From Pseudomonas spelaei (lineage in GTDB: Bacteria > Pseudomonadota > Gammaproteobacteria > Pseudomonadales > Pseudomonadaceae), in NCBI RefSeq assembly GCF_009724245.1, contig NZ_WNNK01000009.1, positions 164,764 to 228,763 on the forward strand: DNA of 64,000 nucleotides, given 5' to 3'. Position numbers and translations under genes: made by a program. The notes below the pieces were generated by a model. It was not told the DNA's origin. It made no database searches and saw nothing but the letters and a program-made list of their open reading frames with translations. Numbering within the stretch: the stretch's first letter is position 1; every line of letters starts with the position of its first letter. This document shows positions 10,344 to 19,657 of the stretch, in pieces.

Positions 10344-10997
10344 ATGGAATTCCTGAACGCCTTTTCCCATCTTGATTGGGCACAAGTCCTGCACCTGACC
10401 TGGCAGCACATCACCCTGGTCGGTATCGCAGTCATCCTGGCCATCGTTGTTGGCGTGCCGCTGGGCGTGTTGATGACCCGCTTCCCGACACTCGCCGGCC
10501 CACTGCAAGCCAGCGCCACGGTGCTGCTCACCGTACCGTCCATCGCTCTGTTCGGCCTGCTGCTGCCGTTCTATTCCAAGTTCGGCCAGGGCCTGGGACC
10601 GATGCCGGCGATCACCGCGGTGTTCCTCTACTCCCTGTTGCCCATCATGCGTAACACCTACCTGGCCCTGACCGGCGTAGAACCGGGTATTCGCGAAGCC
10701 GCCCGAGGTATCGGCATGACCTTCGGCCAGCGCCTGCGCATGGTCGAGCTGCCCATCGCCGTGCCGGTGATCCTCGCCGGTGTGCGCACCGCCGTGGTGA
10801 TGAACATTGGCGTCATGACCATCGCCGCCACCATCGGCGCCGGTGGCCTGGGTGTACTTATTCTGGCTTCCATCAGCCGCAGCGACATGTCGATGCTGAT
10901 CGTCGGCGCCGTGCTGGTCAGTCTCCTGGCCATCTTCGCCGACCTGCTTCTGCAATGGCTGCAACGCACGCTGACTCCAAAAGGACTGCTCAAATGA
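10344..10997 (+). CDS. Osmoprotectant ABC transporter permease, second copy
   Basis: Second channel subunit of the importer, 217 aa, with ATG 10344 preceded by CTAAGGAGAAGAC. About six membrane helices are predicted. The coupling loop reads IREAARGIGMTFGQRLRMVELP, paralogous to the loop of the 8704 permease. Its stop overlaps the ATPase start (ATGA), so the two products are probably made in fixed ratio. Confidence 0.9.
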   Translation: MEFLNAFSHLDWAQVLHLTWQHITLVGIAVILAIVVGVPLGVLMTRFPTLAGPLQASATVLLTVPSIALFGLLLPFYSKFGQGLGPMPAITAVFLYSLLPIMRNTYLALTGVEPGIREAARGIGMTFGQRLRMVELPIAVPVILAGVRTAVVMNIGVMTIAATIGAGGLGVLILASISRSDMSMLIVGAVLVSLLAIFADLLLQWLQRTLTPKGLLK

Positions 10998-12151
10998 TCG
11001 AACTTCAAAACCTGACCAAGACCTTTCAAAGCAACGGCAAGACCATCACCGCCGTTGATTCCGTGAGCCTGACCGTCAACGAAGGCGAAATTTGTGTATT
11101 CCTCGGCCCATCGGGCTGCGGTAAAAGCACCACGCTGAAGATGATCAACCGCCTGATCAAACCCACCTCGGGCAAGATCCTGATCAACGGCGAAGACACC
11201 ACCGACCTCGACGAAGTGACCCTGCGCCGCAACATCGGCTACGTGATCCAGCAGATCGGCCTGTTCCCCAACATGACCATCGAGGAAAACATCGTGGTCG
11301 TGCCCAAGCTGCTGGGCTGGGACAAACAGCGATGCCACGACCGCGCCCGCGAATTGATGAGCATGATCAAGCTCGAACCCAAGCAGTATCTGCACCGTTA
11401 TCCACGTGAGTTGTCGGGTGGCCAACAACAGCGAATCGGCGTGATCCGCGCCCTGGCGGCGGATGCACCATTGCTGTTGATGGATGAGCCATTCGGCGCG
11501 GTCGACCCGATCAACCGCGAGATGATCCAGAACGAGTTCTTCGAGATGCAGCGTGCGCTGAACAAGACCGTGATCATGGTCAGCCACGACATCGACGAAG
11601 CCATCAAGCTGGGTGACAAGATCGCTATCTTCCGCGCCGGCAAACTGTTGCAGATCGACCACCCGGACACCTTGCTGGCGCACCCTGCCGACGAGTTCGT
11701 CAGCAACTTTGTTGGCCAGGACAGCACCCTCAAGCGCCTGCTATTGGTGAAGGCCGAAGATGCGGCGGACAACGCACCGTCCGTCAGCCCGGAAACCCCC
11801 GTGGCAGATGCCCTGGAACTGATGGACGAACATGACCGTCGCTACGTGGTGGTCACCTGCGCCGAGAACAAGGCGCTGGGTTATGTGCGACGTCGCGACC
11901 TGCACCGTCAGACCGGGACCTGCGGGCAATACCTGCGGGAATTCAACGCCACGGCGGCGTATGACGAACATTTGCGCATCCTGTTGTCGCGGATGTACGA
12001 ATTCAACCGCTCGTGGCTGCCGGTGATGGATGCGGAGCGGGTGTTCCTGGGGGAAGTGACGCAGGAGTCGATTGCCGAGTACCTGAGTTCCGGCAAGTCG
12101 CGTGGTGGCAAGACCAGTATTGTGTCACCCGCCGAGACTGCGTTGGCCTGA
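10994..12151 (+). CDS. Osmoprotectant ABC transporter ATPase with CBS domains
   Basis: ATP-binding subunit of the importer, 385 aa, starting at ATG 10994 inside the last codons of the permease. Walker A GPSGCGKS is near residue 37, signature LSGGQQQR, Walker B LLLMDEP and H-loop SHDIDEA. After residue 250 the protein carries a pair of CBS-like segments (VADALELMDEHDRRYVVV and LPVMDAERVFLGEV). In OpuA-type importers CBS domains sense ionic strength and gate transport, so osmotic activation at the protein level is plausible here. It is the last gene of the operon and is followed by a REP pair. Confidence 0.92.
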   Translation: MIELQNLTKTFQSNGKTITAVDSVSLTVNEGEICVFLGPSGCGKSTTLKMINRLIKPTSGKILINGEDTTDLDEVTLRRNIGYVIQQIGLFPNMTIEENIVVVPKLLGWDKQRCHDRARELMSMIKLEPKQYLHRYPRELSGGQQQRIGVIRALAADAPLLLMDEPFGAVDPINREMIQNEFFEMQRALNKTVIMVSHDIDEAIKLGDKIAIFRAGKLLQIDHPDTLLAHPADEFVSNFVGQDSTLKRLLLVKAEDAADNAPSVSPETPVADALELMDEHDRRYVVVTCAENKALGYVRRRDLHRQTGTCGQYLREFNATAAYDEHLRILLSRMYEFNRSWLPVMDAERVFLGEVTQESIAEYLSSGKSRGGKTSIVSPAETALA

Positions 12152-12160
12152 TAGAACGCT

Positions 12161-12243
12161 ATCGCAGGCAAGCCAGCTCCCACATTGAATTGCATTCATC
12201 TATTGAAATGCATTCTCCTGTGGGAGCCGGGCTTGCCCGCGAT
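12161..12243. repeat. REP pair (REPIN-like inverted elements)
   Basis: ATCGCAGGCAAGCCAGCTCC starts the left copy, and TGTGGGAGCCGGGCTTGCCC begins the right, inverted copy; about 30 bp separates them. These are the widespread REP palindromes of fluorescent pseudomonads, mobilised by a RAYT transposase elsewhere in the genome. The short AT-rich spacer is itself partly palindromic (TGCATTC ... GAAATGCA). Confidence 0.85.
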
Positions 12244-12367
12244 GAAGGCACCGCAAATCCTCCTGAATTGCCCCACTCGGGGAACATCAATCCGTCATCC
12301 CCGTCGGTTACATAAGTAGCTGCACGGCACCACACGACGAACGCGTGCAAAAACGCGACATTTTTAG

Positions 12368-12396
12368 TTGATCTATAGCCCCTCACGTCCTAAAGT
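12368..12396 (+). promoter_or_regulatory. Candidate sigma-70 promoter of the speC leader
   Basis: TTGATC at 12368-12373, a 17-bp spacer and TAAAGT at 12391-12396 match a sigma-70 promoter in four of six positions at each hexamer. Transcription would begin near 12403 and give a leader of nearly 200 nt before speC. No transcript data are available. Confidence 0.45.
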
Positions 12397-12457
12397 TCGC
12401 GCCGAACGTCCATGCTGGAAACGATCCATCCGGCTCAAGTACTGACGACGAGACAGC

Positions 12458-12496
12458 AAGGCCAAGGGAAGCGGTTGATCCCATGGCCTTTTTGCT
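12458..12496 (+). terminator. Terminator-like hairpin within the speC leader
   Basis: AAGGCCAAGGGA pairs with TCCCATGGCCTT across an 8-nt loop, followed by TTT. It lies about 100 nt before the speC start codon and about 60 nt after the predicted transcription start. It can act as an attenuator of speC, or as the 3' end of a short independent RNA of roughly 95 nt. Confidence 0.5.
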
Positions 12497-12598
12497 TTCG
12501 GCGACATGCCTTGGGAAGTAGGCGAACCAAAGTGGGGATACGGAGGACGTTCATTTGCACCCATTGATCAATCTAGTTTGCCAGTAGGAGTTCCCAGC

Positions 12599-13762
12599 AT
12601 GTCGATCCAGGTCGAAGACTATTACGCGCGCGAAACCTTCCAGAAAATGAAGGCGTTCGCCGACACGCAAGAAACCCCGTTCGTGGTGATCGACACCGCG
12701 ATGATCAGCCAGGCCTACGATGACCTGCGCGCCGGTTTCGAATTCGCCAAGGTGTATTACGCGGTCAAGGCCAACCCGGCCGTCGAAATCATCGACCTGC
12801 TGAAAGACAAAGGCTCGAGCTTCGACATCGCCTCGATCTACGAGCTGGACAAGGTGATGGACCGTGGCGTCAGCGCCGACCGTATCAGCTACGGCAACAC
12901 CATCAAGAAATCCAAGGACATCCGCTACTTCTACGAGAAGGGCGTGCGCCTGTTCTCCACCGACTCCGAAGCCGACCTGCGCAACATCGCCAAGGCTGCG
13001 CCGGGCTCGAAAGTCTATGTGCGGATCCTCACCGAAGGCTCGACCACAGCTGACTGGCCTCTGTCGCGTAAATTCGGCTGCCAGACCGACATGGCCATGG
13101 ACCTGCTGATCCTCGCCCGCGACCTCGGCCTGGTGCCGTACGGCATCTCGTTCCACGTGGGCTCGCAACAGCGTGATATCAGCGTGTGGGACGCGGCGAT
13201 TGCCAAGGTCAAAGTGATCTTCGAGCGCCTTAAGGAAGAAGACGGCATCCATCTGAAGCTGATCAACATGGGCGGCGGCTTCCCGGCCAACTACATCACC
13301 CGCACCAACAGCCTGGAAACCTACGCCGAGGAAATCATCCGTTTCCTCAAGGAAGACTTCGGTGATGACCTGCCGGAGATCATCCTGGAGCCGGGCCGTT
13401 CGTTGATCGCCAACGCCGGGATCCTGGTCAGTGAAGTGGTATTGGTCGCACGTAAATCGCGGACCGCCGTCGAGCGTTGGGTGTACACGGATGTGGGCAA
13501 ATTCTCCGGCCTGATCGAAACCATGGACGAAGCCATCAAGTTCCCGATCTGGACCGAGAAAAAAGGCGAGATGGAAGAAGTGGTCATCGCCGGCCCAACC
13601 TGCGACAGCGCCGATATCATGTATGAGAACTACAAGTACGGGCTGCCGCTGAACCTGGCGATTGGTGATCGCTTGTACTGGTTGTCCACCGGTGCCTACA
13701 CCACCAGCTACAGTGCTGTTGAATTCAACGGCTTCCCACCGTTGAAGTCGTTCTACCTGTAA
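12599..13762 (+). CDS. speC: Ornithine decarboxylase (fold-type III, PLP)
   Basis: Decarboxylates ornithine (possibly also lysine) to a diamine for putrescine and polyamine synthesis. The start at ATG 12599 sits after AGTAGGAG, and 387 aa matches the SpeC of P. aeruginosa in length. The PLP lysine is Lys57 in YYAVKANP. FHVGSQ and INMGGGFP bind the phosphate, and the catalytic cysteine is Cys335 in GPTCDSADIM, contributed across the dimer. In the genome context it neighbours the piu locus as in PAO1, with a protease gene inserted between. Strict substrate preference cannot be told from sequence alone. Confidence 0.93.
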   Translation: MSIQVEDYYARETFQKMKAFADTQETPFVVIDTAMISQAYDDLRAGFEFAKVYYAVKANPAVEIIDLLKDKGSSFDIASIYELDKVMDRGVSADRISYGNTIKKSKDIRYFYEKGVRLFSTDSEADLRNIAKAAPGSKVYVRILTEGSTTADWPLSRKFGCQTDMAMDLLILARDLGLVPYGISFHVGSQQRDISVWDAAIAKVKVIFERLKEEDGIHLKLINMGGGFPANYITRTNSLETYAEEIIRFLKEDFGDDLPEIILEPGRSLIANAGILVSEVVLVARKSRTAVERWVYTDVGKFSGLIETMDEAIKFPIWTEKKGEMEEVVIAGPTCDSADIMYENYKYGLPLNLAIGDRLYWLSTGAYTTSYSAVEFNGFPPLKSFYL

Positions 13763-13779
13763 CGCAGGCCGCAACAAGC

Positions 13780-13809
13780 AAAAGCCCATGACGCGTCATG
13801 GGCTTTTTT
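13780..13809. terminator. Bidirectional terminator between speC and the protease gene
   Basis: AAAAGCCCATGAC and GTCATGGGCTTTTTT form a long perfect stem with A on the left and T on the right. It serves speC on the plus strand and the serralysin gene on the minus strand. Confidence 0.9.
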
Positions 13810-13821
13810 GTCGACGAGCTT

Positions 13822-15273
13822 TCAACAAATGACATCGCTGCGACGGACTTTCCCAAAGATATTGATCTGCAAGTCCAGCTTGCCATCTCCGCGGGTGTCA
13901 ACGTCAATGAGCGTACGCTGAAACTGCGGGTCAAAACTCACGCGCGCATCTCCAGCCCTGGTGATGTAGGTCGGATACTGTGGATCCTGAGGTTTGCTTT
14001 TGTCGAGCCTGAGTTCGCGTACAAAGTTGAGTCGACCGATTTGTTGGCGCAGCGCCGAAAGATCGAGTTTGTCCTGGCCACTGACAAAATCCATCACCCA
14101 GTTCGGCTGGCCGCTGGCATTTATATCAAAGACGAAGGTGTCAGCATCGGCGCCCCCCCATAGATCATCGCCGCCAGCGCCACCGTAAAGGATGTCCTTG
14201 CCCGAACCGCCTCGCAATATATTGGAGGCCGCGTTGCCGATCAGCAGGTCCGGGCCGGAGCCGCCATTGGCTTCCTCAATCGTCACGCCATGGGCGATGC
14301 TCACATTGCCCTTCAATCCGCCCACCGAGGAAAACGAGCCCGCGTTGAGGTTGATGGTCTGCGCCTGGTTGAAACCAGAGAAGTCCAGGGTGTCCCGGCC
14401 TCCGCCGTCCCAGACAGAGAACAAGGGTTTGTCTGTCGCCGACGCCAGGCTGTAGTGGTCGCGGTTGGTATTCGAGTTGAAGCCGTAGGTAGTATCGTCC
14501 TTGCGTGTCTCATAGTTGGCACCATAGCGTTTTTGTACAGCCTGGATATCGTCAATCATCGGCGCGCCGGGATGCACATACTCGCTCTCATTCTCGGAGA
14601 AAAGCGGATAGTTGTAAGTCATGAGGCTATGACTCACCCAGTGCTCCTGATACTCCTGCTCTTCAGAAAAGTCCGTGGGATGATCCAGTCCCAGTGCATG
14701 ACCCAGTTCATGCACCAGTGTCGTGCGTGTTTGCGTGTTAAGCCCGGATGGATTGGTTTTCTCGTCAGCCACCTCCATTTTCCTCAACCAGATTGATCCC
14801 TGGAACTCGGGGTCCTGCGGGTCAGGCTTGAACGCAAAACCCAATACCGGCTCCTCTTCTGCACCGGTATCGTAGCTGGCGTAGGTCAGATGCCCCTCAC
14901 CGCCGGCAGGCTTCTCGGTAAACTTCAGATTGGCCACGTCCGCCCAGGCTTGCTGACTGATCCTGGCCTGGGCCTTGCTGGCCGAACTGAATTCAAAGAA
15001 CGTGTTGATCCTGGGAACGCCCTCCGTTGCCTTCATTTGCTCAAAGTCGCTTGGGGCCGTCCTGGGGAACTCGAAGGTAAGCTCAGTGACACCGTTAGCA
15101 TTGCTGTCACGCCAGTAATGGCCGGCGCTGTTGATCCGATCTGCAACCTGGTTGCTGGTCAAAGAAGGAGGCTCACCCGGTTTCGGATCACCTCCTCGAC
15201 GATTGCTGCTTAGCGCCTCTTGAATCTGTTGGTTGGCTGAACTCAAACCACAACCTGGGCTTCTGACATTCAT
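13822..15273 (-). CDS. Serralysin-type secreted metalloprotease (M10B, RTX)
   Basis: Extracellular zinc endopeptidase related to AprA/serralysin, 483 aa. I start it at ATG 15273, which follows AAGGAG; a TTG start at 15318 is possible but lacks a site. There is no Sec signal, as expected for type I secretion. The zinc motif HELGHALGLDH is at about residues 188-198 and the Met-turn is SLMTYNY. Glycine-rich calcium-binding RTX repeats (GGSGKDILYGGAGGDDL) lie near residues 355-380. Serralysins end in Asp plus hydrophobic residues as the secretion signal; this one ends DVIC, with a terminal cysteine. No inhibitor or AprDEF exporter gene is adjacent, so secretion must rely on genes elsewhere. The gene interrupts an otherwise conserved speC-piu neighbourhood, suggesting insertion. 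Confidence 0.9.
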   Translation of the reverse strand: MNVRSPGCGLSSANQQIQEALSSNRRGGDPKPGEPPSLTSNQVADRINSAGHYWRDSNANGVTELTFEFPRTAPSDFEQMKATEGVPRINTFFEFSSASKAQARISQQAWADVANLKFTEKPAGGEGHLTYASYDTGAEEEPVLGFAFKPDPQDPEFQGSIWLRKMEVADEKTNPSGLNTQTRTTLVHELGHALGLDHPTDFSEEQEYQEHWVSHSLMTYNYPLFSENESEYVHPGAPMIDDIQAVQKRYGANYETRKDDTTYGFNSNTNRDHYSLASATDKPLFSVWDGGGRDTLDFSGFNQAQTINLNAGSFSSVGGLKGNVSIAHGVTIEEANGGSGPDLLIGNAASNILRGGSGKDILYGGAGGDDLWGGADADTFVFDINASGQPNWVMDFVSGQDKLDLSALRQQIGRLNFVRELRLDKSKPQDPQYPTYITRAGDARVSFDPQFQRTLIDVDTRGDGKLDLQINIFGKVRRSDVIC

Positions 15274-15313
15274 GACAATTTGCTCCTTGCACACATGGAC
15301 GTTGGATACTTGG

Positions 15314-15340
15314 CGCAAAGCATCCCTCTGCGGCTTTGCG
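15314..15340. promoter_or_regulatory. Inverted repeat upstream of the serralysin gene
   Basis: CGCAAAGC and GCTTTGCG, separated by 11 bp, lie about 40 bp upstream of the protease start codon. The position suits an operator or a leader hairpin; the function is not known. Confidence 0.35.
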
Positions 15341-15447
15341 ACAAGCCCCAGATATTTGCCACAAATACTTCAGAGAAAAAGGTCAAGCACTCCTAAACAC
15401 CGAAGAGAATAGGCAACGCCATAGGTAGGCAACTGATTGCGGTTCGT

Positions 15448-16224
15448 CTAAGAAAAACCGACTGGAGTCGACTCTTCAGCCAACTGTGCGGCACGTAACC
15501 GGTAGTCTTCGGCCAAATCGCGAACCTGCTGCTGCTCAGATCGCAACAGCGCTATGTGGGCCACCCGCAAAAACTTCAGATTCCCGCCCACCAGCGCCTT
15601 GCGCAGCCATTCCAGGGCAGCCTCGGTCTGGCCTTGGCCCGCCAATACCGCCGCATAGCTGAACTGCCCGCGAAAATCCCCGCCGACGGCTGACCGCCGA
15701 TACCACTCAACCGCTGCGTTTAAATCCTGTGGGCAGAATTGGCCCTCTTCCAGATAACGCCCCAGCAGGTTCATCGACTTGGCGTGCCCCAACTCTGCCG
15801 CCTCTCGGTAGCACCTCAGCGCTTGGGGCTGATCGCAGGCCACACCCCGACCGGTCGCCAGCAGGTTCGCGTAGTTGTACAAACCCCAGTCCAACCCGGC
15901 GTCTGCTGCCAGACGATATTCCCGAGCAGCCGCACCCGCGTTGGCGTCGCAACCCCAGCCATGCTCAAAACACCGACCCGCCATATTGCGCGCCATCAGG
16001 TGCCCGCCTTGGGCCGCAATCTGAAACCAGCGCAATGCCAGTGCCTCGTCGCGCTCAATCCCGCGACCTTCCAGCAGGATCTGCCCGAGCAGCGCCTGGG
16101 CATCGGTCACGCCCTCTTTCGCGGCGATCAGGATTGCCTGGGCGGCGCGCACCGGGGATTCGTCGAGCATCGCGCGCAGTTGCTCACCGTCCAGCACTTC
16201 TTCACGGCGCAGATGAAAGCCCAT
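15448..16224 (-). CDS. Sel1-repeat (TPR-like) protein of the piu locus
   Basis: A 258-aa cytoplasmic-looking protein made of Sel1-like repeats, the roughly 36-residue helical hairpins that mediate protein contacts. Repeats are readable as AQALLGQILLEGRGIERDEALALRWF, ARNMAGRCFEHGWG, GLYNYANLLATGRGVACDQPQALRCY and KSMNLLGRYLEEGQ. It starts 2 bp after the piuC stop and is clearly in its operon, the same order as piuA, piuC and PA4516 in P. aeruginosa. Its role in iron uptake is unknown; an adaptor function is a guess from the fold. Confidence 0.85.
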   Translation of the reverse strand: MGFHLRREEVLDGEQLRAMLDESPVRAAQAILIAAKEGVTDAQALLGQILLEGRGIERDEALALRWFQIAAQGGHLMARNMAGRCFEHGWGCDANAGAAAREYRLAADAGLDWGLYNYANLLATGRGVACDQPQALRCYREAAELGHAKSMNLLGRYLEEGQFCPQDLNAAVEWYRRSAVGGDFRGQFSYAAVLAGQGQTEAALEWLRKALVGGNLKFLRVAHIALLRSEQQQVRDLAEDYRLRAAQLAEESTPVGFS

Positions 16225-16226
16225 GG

Positions 16227-16907
16227 TCAGACCTCGACCCAGCGGCGCAACAAGTTGTGGTAGGTGCCGGTGAGCTGGATCAGCGCCGGGTGGTCCGGCA
16301 CATCCGTGGTCAGTTGCTGGATCGCGCCATCCATTTCAAACAGCAGGGTGCGCTGGCTGTCTTCGCGCACCAGGCTCTGGGTCCAGAAAAACGAGGCGTA
16401 GCGGGTACCACGGGTCACGGCGTTGACCTTGTGCAAGCTGGAACCTGGGTACAACACCATGTCCCCGGCCGGCAACTTGACCCGCTGCAGGCCGAAAGTG
16501 TCCTGGATTTCCAGTTCGCCGCCGTCATAGTCATCCGGGTCGCTGAAAAACAGCGTGGATGAAAGGTCGGTGCGCACTCGTTCGTGGCTGCCCTTGGGCT
16601 GACGCACGGCGTTGTCGATATGAAAGTCGAAACTGCCGCCCGCGGTGTAGCAATTGAGCAGAGGCGGAAAGACTTTGTGCGGTAACGCCGCGGACATAAA
16701 CAACAGATTTTTCCACAGGCGGTCGAGCATCGCCGCACCGATTTCCTGCGCCAGCGGGTGGCCTTCCGGCAATTGCAGATTGTGCTTGGCCTTGGCCGAC
16801 TGATGCCCAGCGGTGATTTTTCCGTCGGCCCAATCGGCTTGCTCCAGGGCTTCGCGGATGCGCAGCACTTCCTCGCGAGAGAACAGGCCGGGAATGTGCA
16901 GCAACAT
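16227..16907 (-). CDS. piuC: Fe(II)/2-oxoglutarate-dependent hydroxylase PiuC
   Basis: A 226-aa dioxygenase of the PKHD/PiuC family, expressed under iron limitation beside the PiuA receptor. Its physiological substrate is not established. I start it at ATG 16907 ([21 protein letters not shown]), the family N-terminus; the upstream in-frame extension to 17195 reads through the promoter region. The iron ligands are visible as HID in [11 protein letters not shown] and the distal His in [10 protein letters not shown], with the 2-oxoglutarate arginine in [11 protein letters not shown]. It is divergent from piuA, with two Fur-like boxes between them. Confidence 0.93.
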   Translation of the reverse strand: MLLHIPGLFSREEVLRIREALEQADWADGKITAGHQSAKAKHNLQLPEGHPLAQEIGAAMLDRLWKNLLFMSAALPHKVFPPLLNCYTAGGSFDFHIDNAVRQPKGSHERVRTDLSSTLFFSDPDDYDGGELEIQDTFGLQRVKLPAGDMVLYPGSSLHKVNAVTRGTRYASFFWTQSLVREDSQRTLLFEMDGAIQQLTTDVPDHPALIQLTGTYHNLLRRWVEV

Positions 16908-16939
16908 GGGGCAATACCTGGGGGCAGAGGGATGCCAAT

Positions 16940-16958
16940 GGTAGTGATTCTTATTGGC
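16940..16958. promoter_or_regulatory. Candidate Fur box, piuC side
   Basis: GGTAGTGATTCTTATTGGC matches the 19-bp Fur consensus GATAATGATAATCATTATC at 12 positions. It lies about 33 bp upstream of piuC, in the space shared with the iron receptor gene piuA. Iron repression is expected from the family. Confidence 0.5.
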
Positions 16959-17037
16959 CATGCACAACCCCACCACGACCCCATAGACGAGCGAGATCGT
17001 AAAAACCGTAAGCAAAAAGTGTAAAGAATGTAAATTC

Positions 17038-17063
17038 AATGCGAATAGTAATGTATCGCAATT
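17038..17063. promoter_or_regulatory. Candidate Fur box, piuA side
   Basis: AATGCGAATA and TATCGCAATT form an interrupted inverted repeat about 60 bp upstream of piuA. The left half AATGCGAATA recurs exactly in the palindrome ahead of the ECF sigma gene at 26352, supporting a common regulator, most likely Fur. Confidence 0.5.
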
Positions 17064-17124
17064 GATAGAAATACTTGTTAACACTATATTCCGCGGCTTC
17101 ACATCCTTGGGGAAAGGACACGTC

Positions 17125-19410
17125 ATGTCGCGCACTTCTATAAAAACACCGGTCAATTCACCTCGCTTGCTGGCCTCGGCCATCGGCGTTGCCATCAGCG
17201 CCAGCTCAGCAGCCCACCTGGCTCAAGCGGCCGAAGACACCGAACAAAAAAGCGAGCGCAACAGCATTTCCCTGGGTGCGACCAGTATCACCGGGCAAGA
17301 ACAGGACGCGACGTCCTATCAGGTAGAAAAAGCCTCTTCGCAAAAGTACACGGCGCCGCTGGTGGATACCCCGCGTTCGGTCACCGTGGTGCCACAGCAA
17401 GTCCTCAAGGACACCGCCGCCACCTCGTTGCAGGATGCCTTGCGCACTGTACCGGGGATTACCTTTGGCGCCGGTGAAGGTGGCAACCCGCAGGGCGACC
17501 GTCCGTTCATTCGCGGCTTTGATGCCCAGGGCGATACCTACCTCGACGGCGTGCGCGACACCGGCGGCCAGAGCCGGGAAATTTTCGACATTGAGTCCAT
17601 CGAGGTCAGCAAAGGCCCGAACTCTTCCTTCGGCGGCCGCGGCTCGGCCGGTGGCAGCCTCAACCTGGTGAGCAAGACGCCACAGGCGCGAGACTTCACC
17701 AATGGCGGCTTCACCTACGGCTCCGACCAGACCCGTCGCTATGTGCTCGACGTCAACCGTCAGTTCCTCGACAACGCCGCGTTCCGCCTGAACCTGATGA
17801 GCCACGAACAGAACGTGGCCGGTCGCGACACCATCAACTACGACCGCTGGGGCGTCGCCCCGTCGCTGACCTTTGGCCTGGGCACACCGACCCGCGTCAA
17901 CTTCAGCTACTACCATATGGAAAGTAACGATCTGCCGGATTCGGGGATTCCGTATGGTTACAGCAACAGCGGTCCAAAGGCTGTCCACGTGCATGACAAG
18001 CCTACCGATGGCGGCAACAGCAACAACTTCTACGGCCTGAAAGACCGCGATTTCCGCAAGACCCGCGCCGATATCGCCACGTTCGCCATCGAGCACGACC
18101 TGAACGACAACATGACGCTGAAAAACACCCTGCGTCATGGCAACACAGGTCAGGACTACATCCTCACCCAGCCGGACGACAGCCAGCACAACGTCAACCA
18201 GTTCGGTACCGTTTGGCGTCGCGCCAACACCCGCGTGACCACAACTGAAACCACGACCAACCAGACTGACCTGTTTGGTACGTTCCAGGCGCTGGGCTTC
18301 AAGAACTCCTACTCCACTGGCCTGGAATTCACTGGCGAAGAAACCCGCGCCAGCGGTTATACCGTCACACCCAACGCCAACCCGACCTGTAATCCGAGCA
18401 AGGGTAGCCTGGGCGGCAGCTGTACCTCACTGAGCAACCCGACTCCGGACGACAACTGGACCGGCAGTGCCGTACGCAACTACTACGGCACCAACACCAA
18501 GGCCACCAGCCGCGCCGCGTACGTGTTCGACACCATCGAACTCGATCCGAAATGGCTGCTGAACGTTGGCCTGCGCTACGACACCTTCGACACCGTGGCC
18601 AACACCAACGCGGCGGCCGGAAGAAGCAAGATCAAGGACGACAGCCAGTTCTTCAACTGGCAGGCCGGCCTGGTCTGGAAGCCGATGGAAAACGGTAGCG
18701 TGTACGCGTCTTACGCCACCTCGGCCTCTCCAGCCGGTGGCCTTGTAGGCGAAGGCGCCGATGGTAATCCCCTGTCTGCTGGCGCCTCCACCAGCGACCT
18801 GAAACCAGAAGAAACCGTCAACTACGAGCTGGGTACCAAGTGGGACGTGTTCCACGATCGCCTGTCCCTGACGGCTGCCGTATTCCGTACCGAGAAGAAA
18901 AACACCCGAATCCTGGTGGATTCCATGACCTACCAAAACGCCGGTGAGTCCCGCGTTGATGGTCTGGAACTGTCGGCCAGCGGCAAGATCACCGACAAAT
19001 GGCAGATGTTCGCCGGCTACAGCTACCTGAAAAGCGAACTGGTAGACGCAGGCCTCAACGGTCGTAACGGTGTGGTCAGTGCCGGCTCCAACAAAGGCAA
19101 CGAAATGCCCAACACGCCGAAGAACACCTTCAGCCTCTGGACCACCTACGACGTGACCCCGAAGCTGACCATCGGCGGCGGCGCGTTCTATGTCGACGAA
19201 GTCTACGGCGACGCGGGCAATACCGTTTACGTACCGTCCTACACCCGCTACGACGCCATGGCCAGCTACAAGCTGACCAAGAACGTCGACCTGCAATTGA
19301 ACGTGCAGAACCTGACCGACAAGACCTACTACGACAAAGCCTACGCGGCGCACTTCGCCAACCAGGCGGCCGGTCGTACGGCGCTGTTGACCACCAGCTT
19401 CCACTTCTGA
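17125..19410 (+). CDS. piuA: TonB-dependent catecholate-type siderophore receptor PiuA
   Basis: Outer-membrane gated channel importing ferric siderophores with energy from TonB. ATG 17125 follows GGGGAAAGGA, giving 761 aa, near the usual PiuA length. The signal peptide ends around LAQA (residue 35). The plug domain includes [16 protein letters not shown] and [17 protein letters not shown]; the barrel closes with [11 protein letters not shown] and the terminal aromatic in LLTTSFHF, the BAM recognition end. It is divergent from piuC and followed by a terminator and the flavoreductase gene. PiuA/PirA receptors also admit siderophore-conjugated antibiotics. Confidence 0.93.
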   Translation: MSRTSIKTPVNSPRLLASAIGVAISASSAAHLAQAAEDTEQKSERNSISLGATSITGQEQDATSYQVEKASSQKYTAPLVDTPRSVTVVPQQVLKDTAATSLQDALRTVPGITFGAGEGGNPQGDRPFIRGFDAQGDTYLDGVRDTGGQSREIFDIESIEVSKGPNSSFGGRGSAGGSLNLVSKTPQARDFTNGGFTYGSDQTRRYVLDVNRQFLDNAAFRLNLMSHEQNVAGRDTINYDRWGVAPSLTFGLGTPTRVNFSYYHMESNDLPDSGIPYGYSNSGPKAVHVHDKPTDGGNSNNFYGLKDRDFRKTRADIATFAIEHDLNDNMTLKNTLRHGNTGQDYILTQPDDSQHNVNQFGTVWRRANTRVTTTETTTNQTDLFGTFQALGFKNSYSTGLEFTGEETRASGYTVTPNANPTCNPSKGSLGGSCTSLSNPTPDDNWTGSAVRNYYGTNTKATSRAAYVFDTIELDPKWLLNVGLRYDTFDTVANTNAAAGRSKIKDDSQFFNWQAGLVWKPMENGSVYASYATSASPAGGLVGEGADGNPLSAGASTSDLKPEETVNYELGTKWDVFHDRLSLTAAVFRTEKKNTRILVDSMTYQNAGESRVDGLELSASGKITDKWQMFAGYSYLKSELVDAGLNGRNGVVSAGSNKGNEMPNTPKNTFSLWTTYDVTPKLTIGGGAFYVDEVYGDAGNTVYVPSYTRYDAMASYKLTKNVDLQLNVQNLTDKTYYDKAYAAHFANQAAGRTALLTTSFHF

Positions 19411-19419
19411 TGTAACCGC

Positions 19420-19523
19420 TGTAGCCGCTGCCGAGGCACGAGGCTGCGATGGGCTGCGTAGCAGACCCCGAAAGGCGGTCCTGCGGACACGCATCGCAGC
19501 CTCGTGCCTCGGCAGCGGCTACA
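19420..19523. repeat. Long palindromic REP element, copy 1
   Basis: The left arm (19420-19451, TGTAGCCGCTGCCGAGG...) and right arm (19492-19523) are perfect reverse complements over 32 bp, separated by 40 bp. A second copy lies at 26470-26572; the two differ at an arm position where both sides have changed together. Confidence 0.88.
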
Positions 19524-19540
19524 ACGGCGGCGATAGCCGG

Positions 19541-19573
19541 TAAAACCCCACGCATCGGATGCGTGGGGTTTTT
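19541..19573 (+). terminator. piuA terminator
   Basis: AAAACCCCACGCATC and GATGCGTGGGGTTTTT form a 12-bp or longer stem followed by T residues. Confidence 0.88.
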
Positions 19574-19657
19574 GTGTGTAAAACAGAATGTTTCTCGACA
19601 ACCCACGGCATAATGCGCGCCGTGACGAATATATTCAGATGAACGAGGCAGTCCGAC

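Noticed and set aside
16908..17195. The N-terminal extension of piuC (about 96 residues)
   Set aside because: It crosses the Fur-like site and the piuA promoter; the family starts at MLLHIPG.
19420..19523. An insertion sequence with terminal inverted repeats
   Set aside because: Only 40 bp lies between the arms, with no transposase; the copies at other loci show a REP-type element.
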